Source of the DNA: CAKUFA01 sp963646285 | Lineage (GTDB): Bacteria > Bacillota > Clostridia > Christensenellales > Aristaeellaceae | NCBI GenBank assembly: GCA_963646285.1 | Contig: CAVIWF010000050.1 | Coordinates: 1-17,431, forward strand | Direction: 5' to 3' | DNA: 17,431 nucleotides | Shown here: piece after piece, positions 6,994 through 13,934 of the stretch | Numbering within the stretch: position 1 is the stretch's first letter | How the letters are laid out: each line of letters begins with the position of its first letter | Translations under genes and position numbers: made by a program | Notes under the pieces: generated by a model | The model's database searches: none | What the model was told of the DNA's origin: nothing | What the model saw: the letters and a program-made list of their open reading frames with translations, nothing else

Positions 6994-7689
6994 TTATTGA
7001 ACCTCGAACTTGTACCCTACGCCCCAGATGGTGCGGATCATCCAGCCGTGCTTTTCGCAGTCCGGCATTTTTTCCCGCAGACGTTTGATGTGCACGTCCA
7101 CCGTCCGGGAGGAGTCCCCTGCAAAGTTGTATCCCCACACCTGCTCCAGCAGCTGATCCCGGGTGAACACCTGATTGGGATGGCTGGCCAGGAAGTACAG
7201 CACTTCCAGCTCCTTGGGGGGCATGTCCAGCTTCTGCCCTTCGTAGAACACTTCGTACTGGCTCAGGCTGACCGACAAGCCGGGGAAGGTCAGGGTATCC
7301 GTTTTATCCTCATCGGAGGATTGGCTCCGGCGGAGCACTGCCTTGGCACGGGCCACCAGTTCCTTGTTGTCAAAGGGCTTGGTGATGTAGTCGTCCGCAC
7401 CCAATTCCAGCCCCAGCACCTTGTCGAAGGTTTCGTCCTTGGCAGTCAGCATGATGATGGGAATGGAGGAGGTTTTGCGGACGCTCTTGAGCACCGCCCA
7501 ACCATCCATGCCGGGAAGCATCACGTCCAGCAGCATCAGATCCGGGGGATCCTTGCGGAAAATGGCCAGAGCATCGTCTCCCCGGTCCGCACAGACCACC
7601 CGGAAACCTTCTTTTTCTAAGTACAGCTGTACCAGACGGCTGATGTTGGGATCGTCGTCTACCAGCAGGATATAAGGCTTGTCTGCCAT
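6994..7689 (-). CDS. OmpR/PhoB-family response regulator
   Basis: The 231-residue regulator has a receiver domain with acidic pocket DDD (11-13), phosphoacceptor D55 in LMLLDVMLPG, T82 in LTAKDE and K104 in TKPF. The C-terminal winged helix ends with the usual TVDVHIKRLREK and TIWGVGYKFE blocks. It is the cognate partner of the kinase gene 15 bases downstream. GAGGAGG (complement of 7698-7704) lies eight bases before ATG and close to the mutS2 stop codon at 7705, so translation may be coupled to mutS2. Its regulon is not visible here. Confidence 0.95.
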   Translation of the reverse strand: MADKPYILLVDDDPNISRLVQLYLEKEGFRVVCADRGDDALAIFRKDPPDLMLLDVMLPGMDGWAVLKSVRKTSSIPIIMLTAKDETFDKVLGLELGADDYITKPFDNKELVARAKAVLRRSQSSDEDKTDTLTFPGLSVSLSQYEVFYEGQKLDMPPKELEVLYFLASHPNQVFTRDQLLEQVWGYNFAGDSSRTVDVHIKRLREKMPDCEKHGWMIRTIWGVGYKFEVQ

Positions 7690-7704
7690 GGTTCGTGCCT
7701 CCTC

Positions 7705-10059
7705 TTACTTGAGTGTTACCACAGTAACGCCGCTTTCACCCTCGCCGTATACGCCAAGGCGGAAGCTCTTCACATGGGGATGATGCCGCAGGTGCTGCTG
7801 AATTCCGGAGCGGAGCACCCCTGTGCCCTTGCCGTGGATGATCGATACCTCGTTCAGTGCGGACAGCACCGCTTCATCCAGGAACTGATCCACCACAGGA
7901 ATGGCCTCGTCCACCGCCATGCCCCGAATGTTGCATTCTGTGCGGACGGAGCGGGTCATAGCCCCGGTCTGGGCATGGACGACCGTCTTTACCCTGGGCT
8001 TTTCTTCCTTCACCAGCCGCAACTGGGAAAGGTGTGCCTTCAATTTCAGGATGCCTGCCTGCAGCTGCACTTCTCCCTTGGCGTCCGGGGGTGCCAGCAC
8101 CGTGCCCCGGGTGTTCAGGGTCAGAATTTCCACTTCATCCCCGATTTTCACCGTCTTGGGGGGCGGCGTCACCGTGTCCACCTTTTGCTTCAGCCCTTCG
8201 GACAGGCTGTCAATGTCCTTTTCCAGCTTCCGCTTCAGGGCGGCGGCTTCCCGCTCCGGGGCATCGGCGTTCTTTTTCAGCCGCTTCATATCCGCAAGGA
8301 TGCTTTCCGACTCCCGCCTTGCCTGCTCCAGAATCCGCCGTGCGTCCTCTTTGGTTTTCCGCAGGGTGGTTTCCCGCTTGTCCTCCATCTGCTTGCGCAG
8401 CTTCTCTGCCTCATCCCGCAAGCGGGTGGTTTCCCGGGCGGCTTCTTCTGCCAGCTGCCGCTCCTTTTCTGCTACCTGCCGGTGATACTCTGCATTGGCA
8501 ATCACATCCTCAAAGCGGATGGATTCACCGCTGAGCAGCTCCTTGGCGTTGTCAATCAGGGATTCGGAAAGCCCCAATTTCCGGCTGATTTCAAAGGCGT
8601 TGCTCTTTCCGGGAACGCCAATGGACAGCCGGTAGGTCGGCCGCAGGGTTTCCACGTTAAATTCCACGGAAGCGTTCTCCACCCCCTTGGTGGAGAGGGC
8701 AAAGGCCTTCAGCTCGCTGTAGTGGGTGGTGGCCAGGGTGCGGACGTGAAGATCCAGCAGCCTTTGCAGAATGCTCTGTGCCAGTGCGGCACCCTCGGTA
8801 GGATCCGTACCTGCTCCCAATTCGTCAAAGAGCACCAGATCCCGGGGGGTCACCTCCTGCATGATTTCCACAATGTTGGTCATGTGGCCGGAGAAGGTGG
8901 ACAGGCTCTGCTCAATGGACTGTTCGTCCCCAATGTCTGCAAACACCTGCTCGAACACCGCCAGCTCTGTGCCAAAGTCTGCCGGAACCTGCAGCCCGGC
9001 CTGTGCCATCAGGGTGAACAGACCCACCGTTTTCAGGGTCACGGTTTTGCCGCCGGTGTTGGGGCCGGTAATCACCAGGGTGGTGAAGTCCTTGCCCATC
9101 CACAGGTTGGAGGGCACCACCTTGTCCGGGTCAATGAGGGGATGCCGTCCCCGGATGATATTGATGAACCCATCCTTGTTCAGCTTGGGGGTTACGGCGT
9201 GCATTTCCCGTGCCAGTAAGCCTTTGCAGAAGATGAAGTCCAGCTCGCTGAGCCGCTCCACATCCTCCCGCAGGGTCTGGGCATAGGGGGCAATCTCGGC
9301 AGACAGGGCGGCAAGGATCCGCTCAATCTCCTGCTTTTCCTTGGCTTCCCACTGCTTCAGCTCATTGCCCATTTCCACTGCCGCCAGGGGCTCGATAAAC
9401 AGGGTTGCGCCGCTGGCAGACTGGTCGTGCACCAAACCCGGCACATCCCCCCGGTGCTCTGCTCGTACCGGCAGCACGTACCGGTCGTTCCGCATGGTTA
9501 CAATGGGGTCTTGCAGGTATTTGGCAATGGTGGGGTTGTGGGTCATCTGGTTCAGCTTTTCCTTGATGCGCTCCGTTGCTCCCCGCAGATGGCGGCGGAT
9601 GTTCATCAGTTCGGTGGAGGCACGGTCGGCAATTTCATCCTCGGAAAGGATGGCGTCGGTAATGTCCTGCTCCACGTTCCGCAGGCTGCTGAGCCCCTCT
9701 GCCCGCTGGCGAAGGTGGGGCGTGTTGTCCCGGTCGGTGATGAGGGAGGTTCTGGCGGCACGGCAGGCACGGAGCAGCTCCGCAATGCCCAGCAGTGCCT
9801 TGGGGCTCAGGGTGGCACCCTTATCACACAAGGCCAGGGAAGGACGCACATCCCCGTAGCTGATCAGGGGATGACCACCAAAGTAGGTCAGCACCACATT
9901 GGCTTCCTCAGTTTCCTGCTGCCAAAGGAGCACTTCACTCATGTTCTGGGAGGGCGTTAGACTGCGGCACTTTTCCGCCCCCATGGGGGTCAAGGCCTTC
10001 TCCGCCAGCCGTTCGCGGATTTTGGTAAACTCCAGCACCCGCAGTGTTCGATCTGTCAT
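7705..10059 (-). CDS. mutS2: Endonuclease MutS2 (MutS family ATPase with Smr domain)
   Basis: The 784-residue protein has the usual MutS2 length and order: an N-terminal MutS core/clamp, then the ATPase with Walker A GPNTGGKT (about 332-339), Walker B LVLFDELGAGTDPTEG (about 405-420) and the ATTHYSELK block, then a long charged coiled coil (about 510-630) and a C-terminal Smr domain with IHGKGTGVLR. MutS2 proteins act on branched recombination intermediates and, in Bacillus, on collided ribosomes. At the start of the Smr domain the usual LDLRG reads CNIRG, with N in place of D. GGGAGGG (complement of 10066-10072) lies six bases before ATG. It heads the five-gene minus-strand operon, or follows the U32 gene after a 99-base gap. 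Confidence 0.95.
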   Translation of the reverse strand: MTDRTLRVLEFTKIRERLAEKALTPMGAEKCRSLTPSQNMSEVLLWQQETEEANVVLTYFGGHPLISYGDVRPSLALCDKGATLSPKALLGIAELLRACRAARTSLITDRDNTPHLRQRAEGLSSLRNVEQDITDAILSEDEIADRASTELMNIRRHLRGATERIKEKLNQMTHNPTIAKYLQDPIVTMRNDRYVLPVRAEHRGDVPGLVHDQSASGATLFIEPLAAVEMGNELKQWEAKEKQEIERILAALSAEIAPYAQTLREDVERLSELDFIFCKGLLAREMHAVTPKLNKDGFINIIRGRHPLIDPDKVVPSNLWMGKDFTTLVITGPNTGGKTVTLKTVGLFTLMAQAGLQVPADFGTELAVFEQVFADIGDEQSIEQSLSTFSGHMTNIVEIMQEVTPRDLVLFDELGAGTDPTEGAALAQSILQRLLDLHVRTLATTHYSELKAFALSTKGVENASVEFNVETLRPTYRLSIGVPGKSNAFEISRKLGLSESLIDNAKELLSGESIRFEDVIANAEYHRQVAEKERQLAEEAARETTRLRDEAEKLRKQMEDKRETTLRKTKEDARRILEQARRESESILADMKRLKKNADAPEREAAALKRKLEKDIDSLSEGLKQKVDTVTPPPKTVKIGDEVEILTLNTRGTVLAPPDAKGEVQLQAGILKLKAHLSQLRLVKEEKPRVKTVVHAQTGAMTRSVRTECNIRGMAVDEAIPVVDQFLDEAVLSALNEVSIIHGKGTGVLRSGIQQHLRHHPHVKSFRLGVYGEGESGVTVVTLK

Positions 10060-10158
10060 TCCATACCCTCCCGGTTTTGATAAAATCCTCTGCCTTATAT
10101 TTCTTGTTTCAGTGGGTAAATCCTGCTTTTTTCCGGATTGTTCCCACTTTCTTCACGA

Positions 10159-12456
10159 TTATTCCACGCCCCGCTTCCAGTGCCCTGAAGTGGTGGGGAA
10201 GGAAACCCTGCCGCCCAGCACCTGCTGTACCTGCTCGGGGGATTCATCGGTGAAGGCGATCAGGGGGGCGTGCTCGCCTACCTTGGACAGATTGTCCGTA
10301 GGCAAGGCGTTCATCAGCTGAATCAGGCACCCTTCCGGCAGACGCTGGCGCATCAGGGGAAAGGCGTACCCCTTTCGGTCAGTCAGCACCCCGCCGGACA
10401 GGGCTTCGGCAGCGCCGGTGTCGCACAGGGTGCAGTCCCGGTGCCCATGCTTCAGCCCCAGGGCGGTTCTGGCAGGGCAGTGGTGGAGCAGCATCAGCCG
10501 GGTACGGCCGTAGGCGGGGATCACCACCGGCGCATGACCCCTGGCAAGGGTTTCCGCCTCATCGCCTGTTAATTCAGGGGAAGCGGTTACGAATCGGCAC
10601 CCCTGCTGCAATAGGAAGGCGGCTGCCCGCCGGTTCATCACCGGGATGCCTTCCCCTGCCCCCATGGGTACAGGCCAGGCAAGTCCCAGCTGTCCCACAC
10701 TGCCCAGCACCACGCCTCCCAGCTGCTCCTTGTGGTCATCCACAAAGCGATGAATGGACAGCAGGGTGTCCTCTTCGCAGACGGTGGGCAGCTGCAGCCA
10801 TACCCCTTCCGGCAGCTGGTGCAAGCCTGCTTCCAGGGCAACAAGCCGCCAATCCTCCGGGTTCCACACGGGGAGCAGGTTCGTTGTTCCCGCCGCCTGC
10901 AGCTGCTGGGGCGTGCGGAAGAGCATCAGCCCCGGCGCATCTTCCTTGGGCAGGGAAACTTCATCCTCCGCCAAAGCCTGCCCCACAGGATGGGCAAAGG
11001 TGGCTGTCCGCTTTTCCTGCAAGGCAGCCAGTGCCTCCCGGCGGATGGCGTTCAGCAGGGACACGGGCACAAAGCTGCCCCATGTGTCCACCGTGCAGGA
11101 GGCCATGACAAAGGGGGTGTCGCCGGTCTTTTCCAGGCAGTGGCAGGCATCCTCTTCCGTCAGGGCACGGCTCTTCGCCGGAGCGACCACCTCCCCCTGA
11201 CAACGAACACGGCTGGTGCCGTCGGTAACTTCCAAAGTCAGGGGCTTGCCGGGGTAGGCCATCAAGTGCATCTGCACGGGAATGGCAGGGATGGGCAGTG
11301 CCTGCGCCTTTAACAGCTGATGGGCATCCGTCAGGCGAATCACCTGATCCCCCACCTTCGCATGCAGCCCGGGACGCAGGCGCACAGCGGCAGTGGCTCC
11401 TGCGGGGGTATCGTGCCCGGCGTAGATCAGCTCCCGATCCCCGTCTGCGCCCCGCAGCTGCAAGCCGTCCCCATCGTGGAGGGTCTGGGTCAAGGCCACC
11501 TGCATCATGCTGCCGCTGACCTTTGTGACCTGCCCCATGGCCACGCCCCCGTGGTTCACCCGCTCCGGGCAGATGACCCCGGCATCCTCGCAGCCCATGG
11601 CATAGCCGGCCATGAAGCCCCCACGCTGGAAAATCTGTAACAGCGCCTGCTTTTCCTCCTGATCCGCCGGGGCAAAGGCGCCCCTTTGGGCACCGTCCAC
11701 CCCTTTGCGGTAGCTGGATGCCACCACGGCTACATACTCCGGCCGCTTCAGCCGACCTTCCAGTTTCACAGAGGATACTCCGGCTGTCAGCAGGCTGTCC
11801 AGATGATCCCGCATGCACACATCCCGGGGGCTGAGCCAACCGGCTGTTTTGTCCCTCCAGGTGTACTGCATCCGGCAGGGCTGGGCGCACCGTCCCCGGT
11901 TGCCGGAACGTCCCCCAATCATGGAGGAAAACAGGCACTGTCCGCTGACCCCCACGCACTGGGCGCCGTGACCGAAAACCTCCACCTCAATGCCTGCCTG
12001 GGCGGCTTTGCTGATTTCGCTGAGGGAACACTCCCGTGCCAGCACCGCCCGGGTCATGCCCATGGCCTTGCACCACATGACCCCGGTTTTGTTGTGGATG
12101 GACATCTGGGTGCTGGCGTGCACCGGCAGGTCAGGGAAGCACTTGCGGCACAGATCCAGCACCCCCAGATCCTGCACCAGCACCCCATCCACGGGCAGGC
12201 TGTTCAGGAACTGCAGCACCTGATACACCTGGGGCATTTCTCCATCCTTGATCAGGGTGTTCACCGTTACATGAACCCGCATGTGGTGCAGGTGGGCAAA
12301 GTCCACCGCTTCCCGCAGGGCAGCCTCATCAAAGTTGCCTGCCCCTGCCCGGGCACTGAAGGCGGCGTAGCCCAGATACACGGCATCCGCTCCGGCAGCG
12401 CAGGCACGCTCCAGACATTCTCTGTTCCCCGCAGGGGCAAGCACTTCCATCATCAT
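10159..12456 (-). CDS. U32 family peptidase-like protein with DUF3656 (RlhA-like)
   Basis: The 765-residue protein starts with the U32 barrel (MEVLAPAGNRECLERACAAGADAVYLG). It carries the U32 signature with cysteines C167, C174, C190 and C194, in the pattern that holds a 4Fe-4S cluster in the U32 proteins UbiU/UbiV. A DUF3656-type middle region follows, then a second U32-like half with a late Cys group (CPARTALGLKHGHRDCTLC). The best-known relative with this layout is RlhA, which helps hydroxylate 23S rRNA C2501, so an RNA-hydroxylating role is more likely than proteolysis. Three ATG codons stand in a row: the first overlaps the zapA stop as ATGA, but GGAGAG (complement of 12459-12464) is best spaced (eight bases) for the third, at 12450. 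Confidence 0.85.
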   Translation of the reverse strand: MMMEVLAPAGNRECLERACAAGADAVYLGYAAFSARAGAGNFDEAALREAVDFAHLHHMRVHVTVNTLIKDGEMPQVYQVLQFLNSLPVDGVLVQDLGVLDLCRKCFPDLPVHASTQMSIHNKTGVMWCKAMGMTRAVLARECSLSEISKAAQAGIEVEVFGHGAQCVGVSGQCLFSSMIGGRSGNRGRCAQPCRMQYTWRDKTAGWLSPRDVCMRDHLDSLLTAGVSSVKLEGRLKRPEYVAVVASSYRKGVDGAQRGAFAPADQEEKQALLQIFQRGGFMAGYAMGCEDAGVICPERVNHGGVAMGQVTKVSGSMMQVALTQTLHDGDGLQLRGADGDRELIYAGHDTPAGATAAVRLRPGLHAKVGDQVIRLTDAHQLLKAQALPIPAIPVQMHLMAYPGKPLTLEVTDGTSRVRCQGEVVAPAKSRALTEEDACHCLEKTGDTPFVMASCTVDTWGSFVPVSLLNAIRREALAALQEKRTATFAHPVGQALAEDEVSLPKEDAPGLMLFRTPQQLQAAGTTNLLPVWNPEDWRLVALEAGLHQLPEGVWLQLPTVCEEDTLLSIHRFVDDHKEQLGGVVLGSVGQLGLAWPVPMGAGEGIPVMNRRAAAFLLQQGCRFVTASPELTGDEAETLARGHAPVVIPAYGRTRLMLLHHCPARTALGLKHGHRDCTLCDTGAAEALSGGVLTDRKGYAFPLMRQRLPEGCLIQLMNALPTDNLSKVGEHAPLIAFTDESPEQVQQVLGGRVSFPTTSGHWKRGVE

Positions 12457-12737
12457 TTCTCTCCATTTCCGGTCTGCCGGTTCTGCAATTCCCTGGCCAT
12501 GGCTTCCATCTGCCTGCGGAGCAGGCTGTTTTCGTCCTGGGCCTTCATCAGCTCATCCGCCATGTTCAGGGCGGAAAGTACTGCCACCTCCCCGGAGGGA
12601 CGGCCGGTGGCAACCGCCACTTCCCGCAGCTTCCTGTCCACATAGGCAGCCAGGCGGCGCATGTATTCGGGGGATTCGGTGGATACCAGGGAATATCCCC
12701 GACCGCCTACGTAAACCACGGTTTTCTGCTTGTCCAT
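12453..12737 (-). CDS. zapA: Cell division protein ZapA
   Basis: The 94-residue protein binds FtsZ and bundles its filaments at midcell. The N-terminal half has the ZapA sheet-helix pattern (VVYVGGRGYSLVSTESPEYMRRLAAYVDRKL). The rest is a helical coiled coil (SALNMADELMKAQDENSLLRRQMEAMARELQNRQ). I chose the ATG at 12737 because GGGAGG (complement of 12744-12749) is six bases upstream of it; the ATG at 12743 touches the ribosome site and the one at 12758 lies ahead of it. The stop codon overlaps the U32 start. An intrinsic terminator ends one base before the ribosome site, so expression depends on read-through or an unseen promoter. Confidence 0.88.
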   Translation of the reverse strand: MDKQKTVVYVGGRGYSLVSTESPEYMRRLAAYVDRKLREVAVATGRPSGEVAVLSALNMADELMKAQDENSLLRRQMEAMARELQNRQTGNGEK

Positions 12738-12750
12738 CTGCATCCTCCCT

Positions 12751-12783
12751 AAAAACAAATCGGAGGGATTTGCCCCTCCGATT
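12751..12783 (-). terminator. Intrinsic terminator at the end of repeat copy 1, abutting the zapA ribosome site
   Basis: AATCGGAGGG (12758-12767) and CCCTCCGATT (12774-12783) form a perfect 10-bp stem with a 6-base loop. Read on the minus strand the stem is followed by TGTTTTT and then at once by the AGGGAGG ribosome site of zapA. It can end the transcript coming from the prolyl isomerase gene through repeat copy 1. Confidence 0.8.
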
Positions 12784-12785
12784 CA

Positions 12786-12961
12786 GATCATCAACAAACC
12801 TCGGGTGGCGCCCACAGGTTCGCAAGCCCGTGGGCGCCAGATCGGTCATCGGCGAGCCCATCGGGCGTTTAACGGGACAAGACCCCTGTACGGCGATTAC
12901 CGAAGCAATCCGCAGGATTGCTCAGAGCATCGACAAATGAGCAAAGCCACTTTGCCGAAAG
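12786..12961 (-). repeat. Structured intergenic repeat, copy 1 (short form)
   Basis: It fills the gap between zapA and the isomerase gene, whose stop codon is at 12966-12968. The plus strand reads GATCATCAACAAACC, then stem A (TGGCGCCCAC 12806-12815 with GTGGGCGCCA 12830-12839, inner GGTT-CGCA-AGCC). Stem B follows (CGGTCATCG 12843-12851 with CGATTACCG 12894-12902, one mismatch), enclosing GCCC-ATC-GGGC. Hairpin C is GCAATCC-GCA-GGATTGC (12905-12921). A last hairpin is GCAAAG-CCA-CTTTGC (12941-12955). Compared with copy 2 it lacks about 45 bases including hairpin D. Strand is given as minus because the terminator lies on that side; the true sense is not proven. Confidence 0.85.
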
Positions 12962-12965
12962 GTCT

Positions 12966-13487
12966 TTACATCTTTTCGAAGGGATAGACTTCCCCGTAGG
13001 TTTCCACCCGAACGGACTTCATCTTCTGCTCCGTCAGGGGGCGGTCGTTCCAGTCCCGCTTGGTCTTTACAATGGCATCTGCCACTTCAAGGCCTTCCGT
13101 CACCTTGCCAAAGGCGGCATACTGGCCGTCCAGGTGGGGGCTGGTGCTGGTCATGATGAAGAACTGGCTGCCGGCGGAGTTGGGCATCATGGAGCGAGCC
13201 ATGCTCAGCACGCCGGGGGTGTGCTTCAGGGGATTGGCTACGCCGTTGGCGGCAAACTCGCCTTTGATGGCATAGCCGGGGCCGCCCATGCCGGTGCCTT
13301 CCGGGTCGCCGCCCTGAATCATGAAGCCGGGAATGACCCGGTGAAAAATCTTCCCATCATAGAAGCCGGCATTGGCCAGGGAGATGAAGTTGCCCACGGA
13401 AATGGGGGCAATGTCCGGGTACAGTTCACCCTTCATTTCCTGACCATTCTCCATGGTAATGACAAATGTAGGATTCTTCTTTTCCAT
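12966..13487 (-). CDS. Peptidyl-prolyl cis-trans isomerase, cyclophilin type
   Basis: The 173-residue cyclophilin catalyses cis-trans isomerisation of prolyl bonds and helps protein folding. It shows the family blocks FHRVIPGFMIQGGDPEGTG with the catalytic arginine, GVLSMARSMMPNSAGSQFFI and HLDGQYAAFGKV. There is no signal peptide, so it acts in the cytoplasm. The frame is open to 13523, but the ATG at 13487 has AAGGA (complement of 13495-13499) seven bases upstream and gives the normal MEKKNPTFVI start; the extra 12 residues would fall in the leader. Its promoter is at 13538-13566. Repeat copy 1 begins four bases past its stop codon and copy 2 lies upstream of its promoter. Confidence 0.95.
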   Translation of the reverse strand: MEKKNPTFVITMENGQEMKGELYPDIAPISVGNFISLANAGFYDGKIFHRVIPGFMIQGGDPEGTGMGGPGYAIKGEFAANGVANPLKHTPGVLSMARSMMPNSAGSQFFIMTSTSPHLDGQYAAFGKVTEGLEVADAIVKTKRDWNDRPLTEQKMKSVRVETYGEVYPFEKM

Positions 13488-13537
13488 TTTCTTATCCTTT
13501 CCTGCAAAGCGTTGTACAGGCATCGCTTTCAGGCAAT

Positions 13538-13566
13538 ATTATACCAATATGCTACCGGGAACGCAA
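13538..13566 (-). promoter_or_regulatory. Promoter of the prolyl isomerase gene
   Basis: On the minus strand TTGCGT (complement of 13561-13566) and a perfect TATAAT (complement of 13538-13543) are spaced by 17 bases. The leader to the ATG at 13487 is about 45 bases. It lies directly after the terminator of repeat copy 2, so the repeat is not part of this transcript. Confidence 0.85.
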
Positions 13567-13569
13567 GGG

Positions 13570-13598
13570 AAAGAAAAGAGCCGCCGGAGGGGCGGCTC
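13570..13598 (-). terminator. Intrinsic terminator at the end of repeat copy 2
   Basis: GAGCCGCC (13578-13585) and GGCGGCTC (13591-13598) form a perfect 8-bp GC-rich stem with a 5-base loop. On the minus strand TTTTCTTT follows. No minus-strand gene lies upstream (the next gene is divergent), so this terminator only makes sense for transcripts arising in the repeat region. Confidence 0.8.
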
Positions 13599-13599
13599 G

Positions 13600-13845
13600 G
13601 ACCATCAACAAACCCTAGGTGGCGTTGGAGGGCTCGCAAGCCATCCAACTTTAAATCGAAAATCGGCGAGCCCCTTCGGGGCGTTCAAACGGGGCGAAGC
13701 CCCTGTGCGGCGATTTTCGTGGCAATCCGAAGGATTGCTTCCTTACACGAACGAACGGCCGGGAGAACGACGAAGTCGTTCGACCAGTGAGGGAGTGCAA
13801 ACTCGCCAAAGGGGCAGAGCCCCTTTGACGACGCCCTTTGGGCGA
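13600..13845 (-). repeat. Structured intergenic repeat, copy 2 (long form)
   Basis: It occupies most of the 447-base gap between two divergent genes. On the plus strand: GACCATCAACAAACC; stem A (GTTGGA 13624-13629 with TCCAAC 13644-13649, inner GGCT-CGCA-AGCC); stem B (CGAAAATCG 13657-13665 with CGATTTTCG 13711-13719), enclosing B1 (GCCCC-TTC-GGGGC, 13670-13682) and B2 (GGGGC-GAA-GCCCC, 13691-13703). Then come C (GCAATCC-GAA-GGATTGC, 13722-13738), D (GAACGAC-GAA-GTCGTTC, 13765-13781), E (CAAAGGGGC-AGA-GCCCCTTTG, 13807-13827) and F (CGCCC-TTT-GGGCG, 13832-13844). Nearly every hairpin has a three-base loop. No convincing open reading frame lies in it. Confidence 0.9.
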
Positions 13846-13861
13846 ATCCTGCCCCTGTCCC

Positions 13862-13891
13862 TTTACGAAATCCCTCCTTTCATGGTATACT
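13862..13891 (+). promoter_or_regulatory. Promoter of the hydrolase/pdp transcript
   Basis: TTTACG (13862-13867) and TATACT (13886-13891) are 18 bases apart, and TGG just before the -10 makes an extended -10. The predicted start is near 13898, 37 bases before the ATG. The -35 lies about 17 bases beyond the end of repeat copy 2. Confidence 0.65.
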
Positions 13892-13934
13892 TGCCATAGA
13901 TAATTTCGTTATTTTCCCGAAGGAGGCGTATGGT

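Noticed and set aside
5878..7620. Open frame of 580 codons on the plus strand opposite the kinase and regulator genes
   Set aside because: Composition is typical of an antisense shadow (many H, G, Q), it spans two genes and their gap, and has no ribosome site or domain.
10094..10120. Possible minus-strand promoter for mutS2 (TTTACC then TATAAG)
   Set aside because: The spacing is only 15 bases and both boxes are imperfect. The gap also has no terminator after the U32 gene, so mutS2 may be read from upstream.
12786..13845. CRISPR array
   Set aside because: The repeats are few, long, diverged and separated by a gene; there are no regular short repeats with unique spacers and no cas genes.
12918..13899. 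Overlapping plus-strand open frames running through the isomerase gene and repeat copy 2
   Set aside because: They cross the antisense of a clear cyclophilin and continue into the hairpin repeat; the translation over the repeat is low complexity and the frame is not kept in copies 1 and 3.
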